A stretch of 64,000 nt of DNA from contig NZ_JASISZ010000006.1 in NCBI RefSeq assembly GCF_030063355.1, forward strand, positions 1 to 64,000. Reading direction: 5' to 3'. This DNA is from Streptomyces sp. PH10-H1 (GTDB lineage: Bacteria; Actinomycetota; Actinomycetes; Streptomycetales; Streptomycetaceae). Each line of letters begins with the position of its first letter. Position 1 is the first letter of the stretch. The translations under genes were made by a program, and so were the position numbers. This document shows, piece by piece, positions 44,217 to 53,651 of this stretch. The notes beneath the pieces are model-generated. The model ran no database searches. It was given only the letters and a program-made list of their open reading frames with translations, and was not told the origin of the DNA.

Positions 44217-44816
44217 ATGTCGGTACTTCCGCTCGTGTTCACCAGCGGCTGGGCGAGCGGGATCAACGCCTATGCCGTGGTGTTCCTGCTCGGCCTGATG
44301 GGGGCGACCGGGGTCACCGACGAGGTGCCCGCCGCGCTGGAGCGGCCCGATGTGCTGGTCGTCGCCGGGATCCTGTTCCTGTGCGAGGCCGTCGCGGACA
44401 AGATCCCGTTCGTGGACTCGGCGTGGGATGTGGTGCACACCGTCATCCGCCCGGTCTCCGGCGCCGTGGTCGCGGCGCTGCTCGCCGGGCAGAACGGTTC
44501 GCTGCCGGAGCTGGCCGCCGCCGCGGTGGGCGGTTCGACGGCGCTCGCCAGCCATCTCGTCAAGGCCGGCACGCGGATAGCGGTCAACACCTCGCCGGAA
44601 CCGGCCAGCAACATCCTCCTCAGCCTCGCCGAGGACCTGGGCGTCTCCGGGATCATCGTCTTCGCGCTCTTCCATCCGCTCGCCGCCGCGATCATCGCGG
44701 GCACCCTGCTGGTGCTCGGCATCGCCACGGTGGTCTTCCTGTTCTCCCGGATCCGCCGCTTCCTGCGCCGCTGGAAGGCGCGGCGCGAGGAGCGGCGGCT
44801 GGCCGCGCCGATCTGA
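44217..44816 (+). CDS. DUF4126 domain-containing membrane protein
   Basis: 199 residues with about five hydrophobic segments (6-27, 43-59, 77-93, 100-118, 146-172) and a basic C-terminal tail. GWASGINAYAVVFLLGL and FVDSAWDVVHTVIRP match DUF4126. Function unknown. TACGAT at 44204-44209, 7 nt before the ATG, with no ribosome site, points to a leaderless mRNA. Confidence 0.85.
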   Translation: MSVLPLVFTSGWASGINAYAVVFLLGLMGATGVTDEVPAALERPDVLVVAGILFLCEAVADKIPFVDSAWDVVHTVIRPVSGAVVAALLAGQNGSLPELAAAAVGGSTALASHLVKAGTRIAVNTSPEPASNILLSLAEDLGVSGIIVFALFHPLAAAIIAGTLLVLGIATVVFLFSRIRRFLRRWKARREERRLAAPI

Positions 44817-44865
44817 CGCGACCTGCCGGGCGGCGTTGTCGGTGCCGCCCGATACAGTCGCTGAC

Positions 44866-46350
44866 ATGGCACGGATCGCGGTAATCGGGGCGGGTATGGG
44901 GGCGCTGGCGACGGCGGCCCGGCTGGCCGTCGGCGGCCGCCGGGTGGCGGTGTACGAGCGCTCGGCGACGTACGGCGGCGGCGTCGGAAGGTTCGCGCGG
45001 GACGGCTTCACCTTCGACACCGGCCCTGCCCTGCTGCACCTGCCGGCCGTCTACCGCGATCTGTTCATCAAGACCGGCAGGGAACCGCTGGAGAGCCGCG
45101 TCGGGCTGACGCAGGTCGATCCCGCGAGCCGGCACCTCTTCCCGGACGGGAGGGACGTATCGCTGCCCAACGCCAGCCGGGCGGGCGTCATCAGCGCTCT
45201 GGACGGCGCGTTCGGCGCGGGCGCCGGTGAGCGCTGGAGCGAGGTGATGGGCCGGGCCCGGGGGGTCTGGGAGGCCACCCGCCGCCCGCTCCTGGAGGAC
45301 GCACTGACGGAGGACACCACCGCGCTGGGCCGTGACCCGTACCCCGCCGTACGGCGCGGCCTGTTCCGCCGCACCGCCCCGTCCCTCGCCTCCGTCGCCG
45401 GCCGCGAGCTGCGCGACCCGCGCCTCGCCGCCCTGCTGGAGAGCTACGCCCTCGCCCACGGCTTCGACCCCCGCTCCGTGCCGGCCGGCGCCGTCGTGCT
45501 GCCCTACATGGAGCAGACCTTCGGTGCCTGGTACGTCCAGGGCGGCATGCGGGCGCTCGCCGACGCCGTGTACGAGCGGTGCCTGGCGCGCGGGGTCGAG
45601 TTCCACTTCGACGCCGAGGTGCGCGGTATCAAGACCGCGGACGGCCGGGCCTGCGGCCTCGACCTCGCCGACGGAGCATCGGTCGACGCCGACCTGGTGG
45701 TCGCCGGCGCGCCCCTGCCCACGCCGGGAGAGCCGTCGGCGCTCACCGCGACGCCCCGGGGGCCGGGGAGCACGCCCGGCAGATTCGTGGTGTGCCTGGC
45801 CCTGCACGGACACCGCCCGGAGGGCACCGTGCACCGCACGGTCGTCCATGCGGCGGACGCGGGCCGGGAGTGGGACGCCGTCTTCTCCGGCGCCGGACCG
45901 TGCGACTCCCCGACTGTGACGGTGCTGCGCCCCGACGACCCGTCCACCGTCCCGGACGCATCACACGAGGCGGTGACCCTCCAGGTCACCGTGGCAGCGA
46001 CGGCCGGCCCGGAGGACTGGGCCGCGCCCGGTGTCGCCGCGGGCTTCGCCGAGCAGGTCGTGAAGGCCGCCGAGGCCGCCGTCCCGGGCCTGCGCGAACG
46101 GGAGTTGTGGCGCGAGGTGCGCACCCCTGCGGACACCGAGCGGGAGACCGGCGCCCCGGGCGGGGCGGTGCCGGGCCCCGCTCTGGCGGGCGCGGGCGGC
46201 GGCCATCTCCGCCCGGACAACCGCTCCCCGGTCCCCGGGCTGTACTTCGTGGGTGGCTGGGCGCACCCCGGCGGCGGGCTGGCGCACGCCGGCATGTCGG
46301 GCGCGATCGTCGCCGACCTGATCGCCGGAGGCCCGGGCGGCAGCCGGTGA
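44866..46350 (+). CDS. FAD-dependent oxidoreductase, phytoene-desaturase (CrtI)-like
   Basis: 494 residues. Dinucleotide fold VIGAGMGALATAARLA with GxGxxG at ~8-13; TFDTGPALLHLP and the C-terminal NRSPVPGLYFVGGWAHPGGGLAHAG match CrtI-type and NAD(P)-binding amine-oxidase-like desaturases. No carotenoid genes lie near, so the substrate is open. TACAGT (44853-44858) is 7 nt before ATG 44866, suggesting a leaderless start. Confidence 0.85.
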   Translation: MARIAVIGAGMGALATAARLAVGGRRVAVYERSATYGGGVGRFARDGFTFDTGPALLHLPAVYRDLFIKTGREPLESRVGLTQVDPASRHLFPDGRDVSLPNASRAGVISALDGAFGAGAGERWSEVMGRARGVWEATRRPLLEDALTEDTTALGRDPYPAVRRGLFRRTAPSLASVAGRELRDPRLAALLESYALAHGFDPRSVPAGAVVLPYMEQTFGAWYVQGGMRALADAVYERCLARGVEFHFDAEVRGIKTADGRACGLDLADGASVDADLVVAGAPLPTPGEPSALTATPRGPGSTPGRFVVCLALHGHRPEGTVHRTVVHAADAGREWDAVFSGAGPCDSPTVTVLRPDDPSTVPDASHEAVTLQVTVAATAGPEDWAAPGVAAGFAEQVVKAAEAAVPGLRERELWREVRTPADTERETGAPGGAVPGPALAGAGGGHLRPDNRSPVPGLYFVGGWAHPGGGLAHAGMSGAIVADLIAGGPGGSR

Positions 46351-46399
46351 CCGCCGGGACGCCGGACGGACCCGCACCGGTAGCCGGGTTGTCCTCAAA

Positions 46400-46432
46400 C
46401 TCCCCCAGCTACCGCTGGGAGGTGCCCCCTGG
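46400..46432. repeat. REP-like palindrome (CCCCCAGCTACCGCTGGGAGG type)
   Basis: CCCAGC-TACC-GCTGGG hairpin followed by AGGTGCCCCC, between two convergent genes. Same type as at 9812-9841; it may act as a bidirectional terminator. Confidence 0.6.
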
Positions 46433-46443
46433 ACGGGCTGAAT

Positions 46444-47259
46444 TCAGTAGCGGTACGGATCGTACGGGTCCGCGTACTGCGACTGCTCGTACGGCGGCTG
46501 TGGCTGCTGCGGGATGTACGCCTGCTGCTGCGGGTCCTGGAGCGGCGGTTCGGCGGACTGCTGCTGGGGCACCCAGACACCGCCGGGCGGGGTGTCGTAG
46601 CCGTACTGCTGGCTGTATTGCTGGCCGTACTGCTGCTGCCCCGGATCCTGGTACGGAGCCGTGTGGGCGGGGTCGTACTCCTGCTGACCGCCCCAGGAGG
46701 CGTAGGCCTCGTACGTGGCGGCCGCGGGCTGCGGCTGCTGGGGCTCGCCGCCGCCCCAGCCCTCGTATCCCTCGGCGCCGTACCCCTCGTAGCCGCTGCT
46801 GATGTACGGGTCGGGGGTGTAGGAGGACTGGCCGTCGTAGATCCCGTACTCGCCGGTGTCGTCGAGCATCGGCATCGACTGGTAGACCTGCGCCGGGTCG
46901 GGGCCTTCGGCCACCTCTTCGATCGGGGTGACCTCGAGGATCGGCTCGGCCGCCATGGCGGCGCCCGCACCGCGGGTGCCCTTGCGGCGGCGGCTGGACC
47001 CCGGACTGCCGCCCAGCGCCCAGCCGGTGGAGAAGCCACGCCGGTAGGAGAGGGTCACGAACGTCTGCCCGGTTCCGAACGCGACGGCGCCGAGGGCGAT
47101 GACGATGGCGTTGCGGAGGGAGACCCCGCCGACCACGCCCAGGAAACCGGCGAAGGCGAGCAGCCGCCAGCGCAGCCGCGCCTTGTACTGCAGCAGTACC
47201 TCACCGAGCAGCCATAGCGCGACGACGCCGAACGCGATGTAGAGCACCGTGTAGCCCAT
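46444..47259 (-). CDS. Membrane protein with Gln/Tyr/Pro-rich tail, unknown function
   Basis: 271 residues, family not named to my knowledge. Three or four hydrophobic segments in the first ~75 residues (2-20, 30-48, 52-70), then a basic RRRKG patch and a long disordered tail rich in Tyr, Gln, Gly and Pro (for example QQQYGQQYSQQYGYD). The tail resembles low-complexity interaction segments. Conserved position next to metF in streptomycetes from memory. Confidence 0.75.
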   Translation of the reverse strand: MGYTVLYIAFGVVALWLLGEVLLQYKARLRWRLLAFAGFLGVVGGVSLRNAIVIALGAVAFGTGQTFVTLSYRRGFSTGWALGGSPGSSRRRKGTRGAGAAMAAEPILEVTPIEEVAEGPDPAQVYQSMPMLDDTGEYGIYDGQSSYTPDPYISSGYEGYGAEGYEGWGGGEPQQPQPAAATYEAYASWGGQQEYDPAHTAPYQDPGQQQYGQQYSQQYGYDTPPGGVWVPQQQSAEPPLQDPQQQAYIPQQPQPPYEQSQYADPYDPYRY

Positions 47260-47286
47260 GTCCGCACTTCCTCACCTTACGAGCGG

Positions 47287-48204
47287 TCACGACCTCTGAT
47301 GCAGACCGAGATTCTCGTAGATTTCCAGCGACGCCGTGGAATGGTTAAGCGTAATGAAGTGCAGTCCGGGGATGTCCTCGGCCATCAGGCGCCGGCACAT
47401 CTCGGTCGCGAACTCGATGCCGATCGCCCGCACCGCCGCCGGATCGTCCTTCACCGCGAGGATACGGTCCGCCAGCTCCGGCGGGAAAGGCGCGTTGCCG
47501 AGCTGCGCGAAGCGCTCGATCTGCCGGACGTTCGTGACCGGCATGATCTCCGGGATGATCGGGGTATCGCAGCCGGCGGCGGCCACCCGGTCGCGCAGCC
47601 GGAGGTAGTCGTCCGCGTCGAAGAACATCTGGGTGATCGCGAAGTCGGCCCCGGCCCGGCACTTGTCGACGAAGTTCCGGGTGTCGGACTCCCAGTCGGT
47701 GGAGCGCGGGTGCATCTCGGTGAACGCCGCGACGCCGACGCAGAAGTCGCCGGACTCCTTGATCAGCCGGACCAGGTCGGCGGCGTACAGCAGCCCCTCG
47801 GGGTGCTGGATCCACTCGCCGAGCGGGTCGCCGGGCGGGTCGCCGCGCACCGCGAGGATGTTCCGGATCCCGGCGTCGGCGTACTGCCCGATGATGTTGC
47901 GCAGCTCGGCGATCGAGTGGTTGACCGCGGTGAGGTGAGCGACCGGGGTGAGGGTGGTGTCCGAGACGATCCGGTCGGTGGCGCGGACCGTGCCCTCACG
48001 GGACGAGCCGCCGGCACCGTACGTCACGGAGACGAACGTCGGCCCCACCGCCTCGATGCGGCGGATGGCGTTCCAGAGGGTCCGCTCGCCCTTCTCGGTC
48101 TTCGGGGCGGCGAACTCGAACGAAAACGACCGCTCGCCGGACGCGAGAAGCTCACGAATGGTGACCGCGCGATCGGTCCGGGTGGAAGCTGTCCCAAGGG
48201 CCAT
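47287..48204 (-). CDS. metF: Methylenetetrahydrofolate reductase
   Basis: Reduces 5,10-methylene-THF to 5-methyl-THF for methionine synthesis. 305 residues, TIM barrel with [16 protein letters not shown] has the catalytic Glu, [13 protein letters not shown] and [10 protein letters not shown] follow, and [15 protein letters not shown] completes the family pattern. ATG 48204 has TACCCT (48211-48216) 6 nt upstream and no ribosome site, so leaderless expression is probable. Confidence 0.95.
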   Translation of the reverse strand: MALGTASTRTDRAVTIRELLASGERSFSFEFAAPKTEKGERTLWNAIRRIEAVGPTFVSVTYGAGGSSREGTVRATDRIVSDTTLTPVAHLTAVNHSIAELRNIIGQYADAGIRNILAVRGDPPGDPLGEWIQHPEGLLYAADLVRLIKESGDFCVGVAAFTEMHPRSTDWESDTRNFVDKCRAGADFAITQMFFDADDYLRLRDRVAAAGCDTPIIPEIMPVTNVRQIERFAQLGNAPFPPELADRILAVKDDPAAVRAIGIEFATEMCRRLMAEDIPGLHFITLNHSTASLEIYENLGLHQRS

Positions 48205-48371
48205 ACCCGCAGGGTATCCGCGCCTCGCGACCGCCCGTAACCAGCACACGCGATTTATCCGGTTACGCCCTACCGTCGTCCATCCCTTGGACACGCACTG
48301 AGTACACCTCGGTCATCCGGTGGACGCCCGGGGATCATCCAGGCAGCGCGCGGGGAGCGCCGGGGGAACGC

Positions 48372-49052
48372 TCAGTCGTCGTACGACCGGACGATCTTCG
48401 CCAGTGCGGCCGACGCGGCGGCCGGGTCGTCGGCCTCGGTGATCGCGCGCACGACGACGATCCGCCGGGCGCCTGCCTCCAGCACCTGCTCCACGTTCGA
48501 CAGGTCGATCCCGCCGATCGCGAACCAGGGCCGGTCGGTCTCCAGCGAGGCCGTGTACCGCACCAGGTCCAGGCCGGGCGCGTGCCGGCCGGGCTTGGTC
48601 GGGGTGGGCCAGACCGGCCCGGTGCAGAAGTAGTCCGCACCGGGTTCCGAGGCGGCGGCCGCCGCCTCGGACTCGGCATGGCAGGAACGTCCGATGACCA
48701 CGTCCTCGCCGAGGATCGCGCGGGCGGCCGGCACCGGGAGGTCGCCCTGCCCCAGGTGCAGCACGTCCGCGCCCGCCGCGTGCGCGACATCCGCCCGGTC
48801 GTTGACCGCGAGCAGCTTGCCGTGCCGGCGGCACGCGTCGGCCAGGACCGCGAGCGCGTCCAGCTCGTCGCGGGCCTCGATGCCCTTGTCGCGCAGCTGG
48901 ATGATGTCGACATCCGAGGCGAGCACCGCGTCCGCGAAGCCGGCCAGGTCGCCCTGGCGGGTCCGGGCGTCGGTGCACAGGTACAGCCGGGCGCCGGCGA
49001 TCCGCTCGCGGGCGGTGGGCGTGGTCGTGGTCACGGACGCGGTCGTGGTCAT
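48372..49052 (-). CDS. thiE: Thiamine-phosphate synthase
   Basis: Joins HMP-PP and thiazole phosphate to thiamine phosphate. 226 residues, TIM barrel: [15 protein letters not shown], the phosphate and Mg sites in [24 protein letters not shown], and [15 protein letters not shown] 49052 with GGGGGAG upstream. No riboswitch is visible in the 32 bases before it; it seems co-transcribed with the upstream Rv2175c-type gene, apart from the thiOSG operon at 51.3 kb. Confidence 0.95.
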   Translation of the reverse strand: MTTTASVTTTTPTARERIAGARLYLCTDARTRQGDLAGFADAVLASDVDIIQLRDKGIEARDELDALAVLADACRRHGKLLAVNDRADVAHAAGADVLHLGQGDLPVPAARAILGEDVVIGRSCHAESEAAAAASEPGADYFCTGPVWPTPTKPGRHAPGLDLVRYTASLETDRPWFAIGGIDLSNVEQVLEAGARRIVVVRAITEADDPAAASAALAKIVRSYDD

Positions 49053-49084
49053 GGGCGGTACTCCCCCTCGGTGCTCTGAACGGG

Positions 49085-49450
49085 TTACAGGAGGAGCGCC
49101 TGGGCGCGGCGCTTCACCTCGGTCCCGCGATTCTCCTTCAGCGCCTGCGTGGGGGTGCCGGGCAGGGTCGGGTCCGCGGTGAACAGCCACTCCAGCGCCT
49201 CTTCATCGCTGAAGCCGCAGTCCTTGAGCACGGTGAGGGTACCGGGCAGTCCCTTGATGATGCTGCCCTCGCCGATGAAGTCGGCGGGGACCATCAGGAC
49301 CCGGTTCTCACCGCGACGGATCGCGAGGAACAGCTTCTCCTTGATCATCGGGCGGACCCGGGTGATGGGCACACCGAGTCGCTCGGCAACCTCGGGGAGG
49401 TTCAGCCAGGAAGGTACGAGGGCATCAATCTTTGCGTCGATCTCGGTCAC
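49085..49450 (-). CDS. Rv2175c family DNA-binding protein
   Basis: 121 residues: N-terminal winged helix-turn-helix ([24 protein letters not shown], core at ~14-37) and C-terminal domain ([20 protein letters not shown]). The mycobacterial family member Rv2175c is a DNA-binding substrate of PknL. A Ser/Thr kinase gene lies 4 kb away here, but a link is only a suggestion. Start GTG 49450 fits homology; no clear ribosome site. Confidence 0.85.
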   Translation of the reverse strand: MTEIDAKIDALVPSWLNLPEVAERLGVPITRVRPMIKEKLFLAIRRGENRVLMVPADFIGEGSIIKGLPGTLTVLKDCGFSDEEALEWLFTADPTLPGTPTQALKENRGTEVKRRAQALLL

Positions 49451-49544
49451 GGGACAAGCGTGCCATCCCTGGCGGGCCGCGCGTACCGGGTCGCTGCCGC
49501 TGGGCTTGCCGGTTTGACCGTAATTGACGGTCACGCACACTTTT

Positions 49545-49816
49545 GGCCTCAACCGCCGGTCGGGCTGGATCCCGGCCCGCGCACCGGCCCGGGCGAACCC
49601 CTGGCCTCAAACGCCGGCCGGGCTGAAACCCTGCCAACGCCCCCGCCCAGGCAGAATCCCCGGCCTCGGACGCCGCCCGGCTCGGCTTCGGCCTCAAACG
49701 CCGGCCGGGCGGAAACGCCACGTGCCCGCCTGGGCGGAATCCCTGGGCTCGGACGCCGCCCGGCTGAATCCCCACGCGCCGGCCCGGACGGAACCCGGCT
49801 CAGACGCCCGCCGGGG
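49545..49816. repeat. Six degenerate copies of GGCCTCAAACGCCGGCCGGGC
   Basis: Copies start near 49545, 49603, 49662, 49690, 49745 and 49797, each ~22-25 bp, mostly 52-59 bp apart. They fill most of the gap between the Rv2175c-type gene and the flavoprotein gene. The motif is a known kind of streptomycete intergenic repeat (from memory). Every copy can form a small CCGGC/GCCGG hairpin. No gene in the gap. Confidence 0.75.
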
Positions 49817-51020
49817 GGCGTTCGGCGGATTTCAAGGGGACGGCGGGGTCGGTGGTGAGGGCGGGGTCCAGGTGGGCTCCGCGTTCAATGAGTTTGCGGG
49901 CCTGGGCGAGGTCGCGGGGGCGGCCGACGGCCAGGAGAGCGGCGAGGGCGCCGTCGCGCAGCCAGCAGACCGACCAGGCGGCTCCCGCCGGGTCGCCGCG
50001 CATCAGCATCGTGTCGGCGGCCGTGTGGTGCCCCGCGTACTGCACGAAGCGCCCGAACTGCTCCGACCAGAAGTACGGCACCGGGTCGTACGGCTCGTCC
50101 CCGCCCAATACGTTCGCGGCGGCGGCGCGCGGTCCCTGGACCGCGTTGTCCCAGTGGTGGATGAGCAGCCGCTCGCCGAAGCGCGCGGACGGGAAGGACG
50201 CGCAGTCGCCCACCGCGAACACATCGGCGACCGAGGTCCGCAGCCGGTCGTCCGCGTGCACCGAGCGGTCGGGTCCGAGTTCGACGCCCGATCCCGCCAG
50301 CCAGCCGGTGGCGGGCCGCGCTCCGATGCCGACGATGACGGCCCCGGCCCGCAGCCGCGTCCCGTCGGCGAGCAGCACCGCGCCGGGCTCGACGGCCGCG
50401 ACCGCGGTCCCGGTGAGCAGTTCGGCGCCCGCGTCCGCGTACCAGCCGCGCATATGGTCGGTGACCGACGCCGGCAGGACTCCGGCGAGCGGCCGGTCCG
50501 CCGCCTCGACCACGGTCACCGCGCAGCCCGCCTGCCGGGCCGCCGTGGCGAATTCCGCGCCGATCCAGCCCGCGCCGACCACGACGACGTCACGCTTCTC
50601 GTCGAGCACGGGCCGCAGGTCCGCGGCGTCGTCCAGGGTGCGGAGCACATGGACGCCGGGGATGCCCTCACTGCCGGGCAGCGCGACCGGGTGGGCCCCG
50701 GTGGCGAGCACCAGCCGGTCGTACCCGACCACGCCCTCGTCGGTGACCACATGCCGTTCCCGGGGGCGCAGCGCGGTGGCGTGCCGCCCGAGCAGCAACT
50801 CCACACCGAGACCCGCGAAGTCCACGTCGAAGCGCGAGCCCTCGGCGGTGCCGAGGAGTACGGACTTGGACAACGGCGGACGGTCGTACGGTGCGTGCCG
50901 CTCGGCGCCGAGGAGCGTGATGCCACCGCGCCACCCCTGCTCCCGCAGGGAGACGGCGGTCTGCACCCCGGCCATCCCGGCCCCGACGATCACTGCGCGC
51001 TCGGCGCTTGGCTGGCTCAC
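49800..51020 (-). CDS. FAD-dependent oxidoreductase, ferredoxin-reductase type
   Basis: 406 residues. FAD fold VIVGAGMAGVQTAVSLR near the start, second dinucleotide motif VVVVGAGWIGAEFATAAR at ~147-164 for NAD(P)H, FAVGDCASFP late, and a reductase C-terminal domain. YDRPPLSK near the N-terminus is typical of rubredoxin/ferredoxin reductases that serve Rieske oxygenases or P450s. Electron acceptor unknown. Divergent from thiO. Confidence 0.9.
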   Translation of the reverse strand: MSQPSAERAVIVGAGMAGVQTAVSLREQGWRGGITLLGAERHAPYDRPPLSKSVLLGTAEGSRFDVDFAGLGVELLLGRHATALRPRERHVVTDEGVVGYDRLVLATGAHPVALPGSEGIPGVHVLRTLDDAADLRPVLDEKRDVVVVGAGWIGAEFATAARQAGCAVTVVEAADRPLAGVLPASVTDHMRGWYADAGAELLTGTAVAAVEPGAVLLADGTRLRAGAVIVGIGARPATGWLAGSGVELGPDRSVHADDRLRTSVADVFAVGDCASFPSARFGERLLIHHWDNAVQGPRAAAANVLGGDEPYDPVPYFWSEQFGRFVQYAGHHTAADTMLMRGDPAGAAWSVCWLRDGALAALLAVGRPRDLAQARKLIERGAHLDPALTTDPAVPLKSAERPPAGV

Positions 51021-51195
51021 ACGATCACCGTAACGCTCCTGCGTTTCTGACAGGCCGCCAGCAGCGAAATCCGATCCCCCTTACTCCTGGAATCCGTCCC
51101 GTCCACGACCCTCCCTGTAGCGCGCCGCCACCCGGCCGGGCCGGGCGCTCCCTTACCCCGGCTCGGGGACGCGTACTAAGGTGGCCGGGCTAACG

Positions 51196-51287
51196 CACTC
51201 GCGGGAGCCCGGACGACCGGGCTGAGAGGGCGGCTGACCGGCCGCCGACCGTACGAACCTGATCCGGGTCATGCCGGCGAAGGGAGG
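51196..51287 (+). promoter_or_regulatory. TPP riboswitch (THI element)
   Basis: GGGCTGAGAGGG (about 51220-51230) and ACCTGATCCGGGTCATGCC followed by GGCGAAGGGA (to 51285) are the conserved THI-box parts; the 5' P1 arm begins near 51196. The GGGAGGAG next to its 3' end is the thiO ribosome site, so TPP binding would hide it (translational control). TAAGGT at 51177-51182 is a likely -10. Confidence 0.95.
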
Positions 51288-51299
51288 AGCGGGACACTT

Positions 51300-52456
51300 A
51301 TGCATCCATCTCGCCACCGCTACGACGTCCTGGTCGTGGGCGGCGGAATCATCGGCCTCGTCACGGCCTGGCGCGCCGCGCAGCGCGGGCTGCGCACCGC
51401 GGTCGCCGACCCGGCGCCCGGCGGCGGCGCCGCTCATGTCGCCGCCGGCATGCTGGCCGCCGTCACCGAGCTGCAGTACGGCGAGCAGACCCTGCTCGAC
51501 CTCAACCTCGCCTCGGCGCGTCGCTATCCGTCCTTCGCCGCGGAGCTGGAGGACGCCACCGGTCTCGGCCTCGGCTACCGGCCGTGCGGCACTCTCGCCG
51601 TTGCCCTCGACGCCGACGACCGCGCCGGCCTGCGCGAGCTCCACACCTTCCAGATGTCTCTCGGCCTGGAGTCCGAGTGGCTGTCGGGGCGTGAGTGCCG
51701 CCGTCTGGAGCCGATGCTGGCACCCGGCGTACGTGGCGGTCTGCGCGTCGACGGCGACCACCAGGTCGACCCGCGGCGCCTCGCCGCCGCGCTGCTGCGC
51801 GCGGCCGAGCTCGCGGGCGTCACCTTCCACCGCGATTCCGTGGCCCGCGTCGAGACCGTACGGGACCGCGCCACCGGCGCGGTGCTCGACGACGGCACCG
51901 TGATCGGAGCCGAGCAGCTCGTCCTCGCGGCGGGCAGCCGCAGCGGCTGTCTGCCGGGCATCCCCGACCACGCGCTCCCCCCGGTCCGGCCGGTCAAGGG
52001 ACAGATCCTGCGGCTTCGCGTCCCGCCCGGCTACGCGCCCTTCCTCTCCCGCACGGTGCGGGCCGTGGTGCGGGGCGGCCATGTCTACCTCGTGCCGCGC
52101 GAGAACGGCGAACTCGTCGTCGGCGCGACCAGCGAGGAACTCGGCTGGGACACCGCCATCACCGCGGGCGGCGTCTACGAGCTGCTGCGCGACGCACATG
52201 AGCTGGTGCCGGGGCTGACCGAACTCCCGCTGGTCGAGACCCTCGCGGGCCTGCGCCCCGGTTCCCCCGACAACGCCCCGCTGCTCGGCCGCAGCGCGCT
52301 GCCCGGTCTGCTGCTGGCCACCGGCCACCACCGCAACGGTGTACTGCTGACCCCGGTGACCGGCGACATCATGGCCGAGGTGCTCACGACGGGCTCCGTG
52401 CCCGAGTCGGCCCGGCCCTTCTCCCCCGCACGCTTCTCGCTTCAGGAGCAGCCCGC

Positions 52457-52460
<4 letters not shown>
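51300..52460 (+). CDS. thiO: Glycine oxidase ThiO
   Basis: FAD enzyme that oxidises glycine to iminoglycine (dehydroglycine) for thiazole formation. 386 residues. GGGIIGLVTAWRAAQRG is the FAD fold, MLAAVTELQYGE and ATGHHRNGVLLTPVTG are family parts. First gene of thiO-thiS-thiG behind the TPP riboswitch. Its stop overlaps the thiS ATG by four bases. Confidence 0.95.
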
Positions 52461-53492
<1,032 letters not shown>

Positions 53493-53651
53493 CCGGGTTT
53501 GATCGGAACCTGACGCGACCTGACCGGGGCCCGGGACCCGCCCTCCGCTGGGGGCGGAGGGTCACGGTTGCGTCCCGGATCGATACGGGCGGGACACAGT
53601 ACGGCCGTGTTCGGCCAGCCGGGTGCGCGGCGGCTCGTAGACTTCCGTGTC

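Noticed and set aside
44866..46350. Carotenoid biosynthesis cluster
   Set aside because: Only one CrtI-like oxidoreductase is present; no crtB, crtE or crtY gene in the neighbourhood.
49545..49816. CRISPR array
   Set aside because: The repeats are degenerate, spacing varies from 28 to 59 bp, the spacers are not unique protospacer-like units and no cas gene is present.
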